64,000 bases of DNA from Kiritimatiellia bacterium. Its GTDB lineage: Bacteria > Verrucomicrobiota > Kiritimatiellia > UBA8416 > YA12-FULL-48-11. A program made the translations under genes and the position numbers. The notes beneath the pieces were generated by a model, which made no database searches, had not been told where the DNA came from, and saw only the letters and a program-made list of their open reading frames with translations. Location of the stretch: assembly GCA_028716365.1 (NCBI GenBank), contig JAQUPZ010000014.1, forward strand, positions 1 to 64,000, written 5' to 3'. Shown here one piece after another: positions 60,931 to 64,000 of this stretch. The first letter of the stretch is position 1; each line of letters opens with the position of its first letter.

Positions 60931-61893
60931 ATGAAGAACGAACACGGAAACATATCAAGAACGACTTTTTTACAGGGAATGGTATCCAGTGCAGCGATCG
61001 TAGCCACAGGGACAATAACAGGCGATGCTCGCGGGGCGGAAAACAATAAGCCCTTGCGGCTGGGCGGACCCGTGTTTGTCAAATGTTCCGGACCTGACGA
61101 ATGGGTATCAGCATTGAAAGAACTGGGCTATCGAGCTGCATACTGTCCTGTAAATGCAAAAACACCTGATGATGTAGTCAAGGCCTATGAAGAGGCGGCA
61201 AAGAAAGCCGATATCGCAATTGCTGAAGTCGGCGCCTGGGGAAATAATCCTATAAGCCCGGATGATACAAAAAGAAAGGAATCAATTGCGAATTGTCAAA
61301 AACAATTGGCACTGGCTGAGAAAATCGGCGCGAGGTGCTGTGTAAATGTATGCGGTTCTCGCGATCCAAATAACTGGGCGGGACAACATCCGCTTAATTT
61401 AACAAAAGAAACATTTGATATGGTTGTCGAATCGGTACGGACAATTATTGATGGCGTAAAACCGGCACGAACATTTTATACTTTAGAAACCGGAATGTGG
61501 TGGTATCCAGACTCGGTCGATTCATACGTTGAACTCATCAAGGCAATTGACAGTAAACAATTCGCCGTACATTTTGACCCTACGAACCTGATTTTCAGTC
61601 CGCAGCGATATTACGGTAATGGAAAGATAATCAGTGAGTGCTTTGAGAAACTCGGGCCGATGATAAAAAGTTGTCATGCAAAGGATGTCCATATCAGCCC
61701 GAATGCATTGATACATCTCGATGAGATCCGGCCGGGACTTGGCGGCCTCGATTACAAGATATTCCTGAAGGAACTGAGTAAATATCCTGACACACCTTTG
61801 ATGATTGAACATTTGAAAGGTGCCGAGGAATACAAGTTTGCGGCAGACCATATACGGTCGGTTGCGGCATCGATAAATCTGACTTTCGGGTAA
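60931..61893 (+). CDS. Exported sugar phosphate isomerase/epimerase-like TIM barrel
   Basis: 320 residues. N-terminal NISRTTFLQGMVSSAAIVATGTITGDARGAE resembles a Tat signal, except that one of the twin arginines is Thr. The mature barrel has EVGAWGNNP, TLETGMWWYPD, VHFDPTNLIFSP, SCHAKDVHI and PLMIEHLKG, giving the Glu, Asp, His metal ligands. Predicted periplasmic isomerase or epimerase; substrate unknown. AAGGAG lies 7 bases before the ATG. Confidence 0.8.
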   Translation: MKNEHGNISRTTFLQGMVSSAAIVATGTITGDARGAENNKPLRLGGPVFVKCSGPDEWVSALKELGYRAAYCPVNAKTPDDVVKAYEEAAKKADIAIAEVGAWGNNPISPDDTKRKESIANCQKQLALAEKIGARCCVNVCGSRDPNNWAGQHPLNLTKETFDMVVESVRTIIDGVKPARTFYTLETGMWWYPDSVDSYVELIKAIDSKQFAVHFDPTNLIFSPQRYYGNGKIISECFEKLGPMIKSCHAKDVHISPNALIHLDEIRPGLGGLDYKIFLKELSKYPDTPLMIEHLKGAEEYKFAADHIRSVAASINLTFG

Positions 61894-61921
61894 TATTTCA
61901 AGTACGACATATTATGGATGA

Positions 61922-63895
61922 CTACGGAGTGTTGGGCTTACGCTCGATATTGACAATGAAGTCAAACAACTCTCCATAACGTCGACCGTCAAGTGTCACA
62001 TCAAAAGCCACAATACGTACACCGGAAATGATATCAGCGGCTGCTTTCAAGCGAATAGGAAACGACTGGCGAGTTTCTCCGGCAAGTTCACCTGTCAATA
62101 CAGCCGGTTCGGCAAACAAACCGGGTGGTGTGTGAATTTCGATTCTGTGCCCCTGTTTTCCGGACCGGAAATTACGCAAATGCAACAAGACTTCTCCGCT
62201 TTCATTTGGATGCAGCGTCACGCGATACGGTTCTGCGTGCAGCCAGAATGGGTCAAACCAGTAGCGATAGTCCTTATCCAGACTGAGTGCCTGAAAAGCT
62301 ACTTTCAAGTCGTAAGACCACTTCCTGAACCGCTCGATAAATTTTGCAGGGTGGTCCATGACATAAGAGTGGCCGCCTATAAGGATGTCGGGTTTAAGTC
62401 GTTTCAAATACTCGGCACAGTAGATATAGCCTTCTTCAAGAACGGCGCTGTTGTGGGCAATAACGCCTTCGTTACCTCTTTGTGTCGGATCAGCCGGGTT
62501 GCCGAAAATGTTGTCACCAGTAAAGGCCACCTTGCGTCCGTCAATCTGGCCGTGGAGGCAGAGCGCAAATTCAGTCTGTCCTGGCATCCAATCGACCGTA
62601 AACTTGTGCCCTTCCCAATCAAAAGTTTCACCAGACTTGAAAAGGCGGTCAAAACGAATGTTATCAATATCCTTTTTCCCATATGCAGAGATTGGACAGG
62701 TGTAATCAAAACGTTCAGGATGTTCACATACGTCGGCCATGCGGTCGAGCGCCCAGATTTTTGTTCCCCATTTCTCGCGCATGTAAGGTGCCCCCAGAAA
62801 ATGGTCACCATGCATGTGCGTGATGATAACGGCATCGATGGCCTTTAAATTATATTGTTCGCGCATCCGGTTCAGGGCCTGATCAAGGAATTTTTCATCC
62901 ATCAGTCCACAATCAACAACCAGCGCACGACCGCTGTCGGCGAGAATGAGCGTGAAGTTCGGCCAGTAATTCGGTCCTTTGAATTTGAACAAGTGCGGTG
63001 ATATTTGCCACATGTGCGGCACTGTGCTTGGCCTGGAAACAACGTCCTGCGTGGCCGCAGCGAAGGTATTGATTTCGCAACCTCGAAGATAGAAATGATT
63101 AAGGTTCCGCAATTTTTCCTGAAACTCTCTGAAGTCCCCTTTCGGTTCATGTATCGCCGGGCCATGCGAAGGCAGGAGCCACACCGGTTCAAATGAAGCC
63201 AGCAAAGCGGATGAATTGTGCAACGCATAAATCCCTGCGGCAAAACCATAGTCCCATTCGGTGTCGAACCATGTATGCATCTTTGCATCAGCGAGCATCA
63301 CATCGCCGCTGAAGGCCAGCCAGCGGCTATCCTGCTTGAGCAGATACGACATTCCGCCCGGACTATTGCCGCGCGTGTCAATGCACCAGAATTCGCGGCC
63401 ACGCCAGGTGAATGTGTCCATGGTGTGAAACTTACGGTCGAGGGGAATCGGTTGAATGGGAGGGCGCGCATAACTTGTTCCGTGAATTGTGAATGTATCG
63501 CCAAGTTTAGGCGTCATTTTACGAAAATCAGAAGGCCGTTCGAATAATGCTTTTTCGATCTCCGGGGCCGCGACTTGTATACCGGAGTTCTTTAACCGCG
63601 ACGCCCCCTGGCATTGTTCCCGGTGGTGATGGGTGAACAATACCCACTCTACCCGTTTCACGCCGATTTCCGCGAGATGATCCAAAACACTGCCATCACC
63701 GAGGTCAATGAGTAACGCCGTGTCACCGTCACGGAGAACATAAACGTTACAGGTATCGGTCCAGACAAAGAGATTTGGATATATCTTTGCATCCGGCTGA
63801 GTGAAAGTCTTAAGTCCTTTATCAGCGGATCGGACCGGGATCGGATCCGCGACAATGATGAAAACAGATATTGCACAACATATTAAATGTTTCAC
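61922..63895 (-). CDS. Secreted protein with two tandem metallo-beta-lactamase-fold domains
   Basis: 657 residues from a GTG start with signal peptide (about 1-24). The N-terminal domain (about 40-265) has THHHREQ (H89, H91, E93, Q94), missing the second part of HxHxDH; a further His position reads N in RGNSPGG. The C-terminal domain (about 305-540) has the full THMHGDH (H360, H362, D364, H365). A C-terminal beta domain follows (about 560-657). So one active and one altered site is likely. Substrate unknown. Confidence 0.82.
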   Translation of the reverse strand: MKHLICCAISVFIIVADPIPVRSADKGLKTFTQPDAKIYPNLFVWTDTCNVYVLRDGDTALLIDLGDGSVLDHLAEIGVKRVEWVLFTHHHREQCQGASRLKNSGIQVAAPEIEKALFERPSDFRKMTPKLGDTFTIHGTSYARPPIQPIPLDRKFHTMDTFTWRGREFWCIDTRGNSPGGMSYLLKQDSRWLAFSGDVMLADAKMHTWFDTEWDYGFAAGIYALHNSSALLASFEPVWLLPSHGPAIHEPKGDFREFQEKLRNLNHFYLRGCEINTFAAATQDVVSRPSTVPHMWQISPHLFKFKGPNYWPNFTLILADSGRALVVDCGLMDEKFLDQALNRMREQYNLKAIDAVIITHMHGDHFLGAPYMREKWGTKIWALDRMADVCEHPERFDYTCPISAYGKKDIDNIRFDRLFKSGETFDWEGHKFTVDWMPGQTEFALCLHGQIDGRKVAFTGDNIFGNPADPTQRGNEGVIAHNSAVLEEGYIYCAEYLKRLKPDILIGGHSYVMDHPAKFIERFRKWSYDLKVAFQALSLDKDYRYWFDPFWLHAEPYRVTLHPNESGEVLLHLRNFRSGKQGHRIEIHTPPGLFAEPAVLTGELAGETRQSFPIRLKAAADIISGVRIVAFDVTLDGRRYGELFDFIVNIERKPNTP

Positions 63896-64000
63896 ATTCC
63901 CTCTTGGCTGAAGAGTATTACGGTGTTACATTGTTATCAAATGAATTTCATGTCATCCAATTCCCCGCTGTCAATTTTCGCAACCTTATTGACGATAACG

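Noticed and set aside
63896..64000. Possible gene start at the right edge
   Set aside because: No ribosome binding site with start codon and open frame was evident in the last 105 bases; nothing can be supported there.

Overview
The window looks like the chromosome of an uncultured Gram-negative bacterium of the PVC superphylum, most likely the Lentisphaerota/Kiritimatiellota area. This is judged from gene content only: abundant secreted small families with tandem paralogs, a DUF2723-TPR membrane protein, a DUF4838/alpha-glucuronidase-like secreted enzyme, a UROD-fold methyltransferase, several xylose-isomerase-like TIM barrels, and a lysS-lolCE-lolD operon. No rRNA or other phylogenetic marker confirms the assignment.

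Region 1 (1-6.8 kb) is a mobile integron. The first nine codons of a leftward CDS with a strong ribosome binding site, probably intI, face an attI-like region whose crossover point lies at 170/171. Rightward from it run 13 gene cassettes, each closed by a recognisable attC hairpin and all in the same orientation. In 11 of 13 cassettes the 7-base R' at the left junction is the exact reverse complement of the R'' in the attC of the same cassette, as expected of cassettes captured as circles. Cargo is small lipoproteins, small membrane proteins, a DUF4019 lipoprotein, and two toxin-antitoxin modules. The two toxin-antitoxin cassettes are the only ones whose R'/R'' match is imperfect.

Region 2 (6.8-21.3 kb): after a metallopeptidase-like gene comes a long co-directional hydrogenase locus. 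It holds a group 3d NAD-linked [NiFe] hydrogenase (hoxF as a NuoE-NuoF fusion, hoxU, hoxY, hoxH, and the protease gene hoxW), then a lone receiver protein, hypF, hypC, hypD, hypE, hypA, a PAS histidine kinase with a C-terminal receiver, and a double-receiver protein. hypB is not in the window.

Region 3 (21.4-47.6 kb): an RND efflux operon (adaptor, pump, outer-membrane factor); a large DUF2723-TPR membrane protein; a leftward lysS-lolC/E-lolD operon; a TIM-barrel isomerase with a secreted HExxH protein; a TetR regulator beside a 16-bp palindrome; a pyrimidine-nucleoside phosphorylase; a B12-binding radical SAM protein; two tandem secreted paralogs, one of them shortened by an in-frame stop; argS; a membrane protein; and a UDP-glucose dehydrogenase. 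Three stacked hairpins precede a tRNA-Met(CAT).

Region 4 (47.9-64 kb): an AraC regulator diverges from an operon of a UROD-superfamily methyltransferase with an HxC zinc motif, a sugar-porter MFS transporter and a large secreted glycosidase-like protein, which together look like a carbohydrate-use locus. Then follow a DUF362-ferredoxin protein with an LpxL-type acyltransferase, a tRNA-Arg(CCT), a DUF2157/GDYXXLXY membrane pair, a secreted TIM-barrel epimerase and a tandem metallo-beta-lactamase-fold protein. No CRISPR array, insertion sequence or rRNA was seen.
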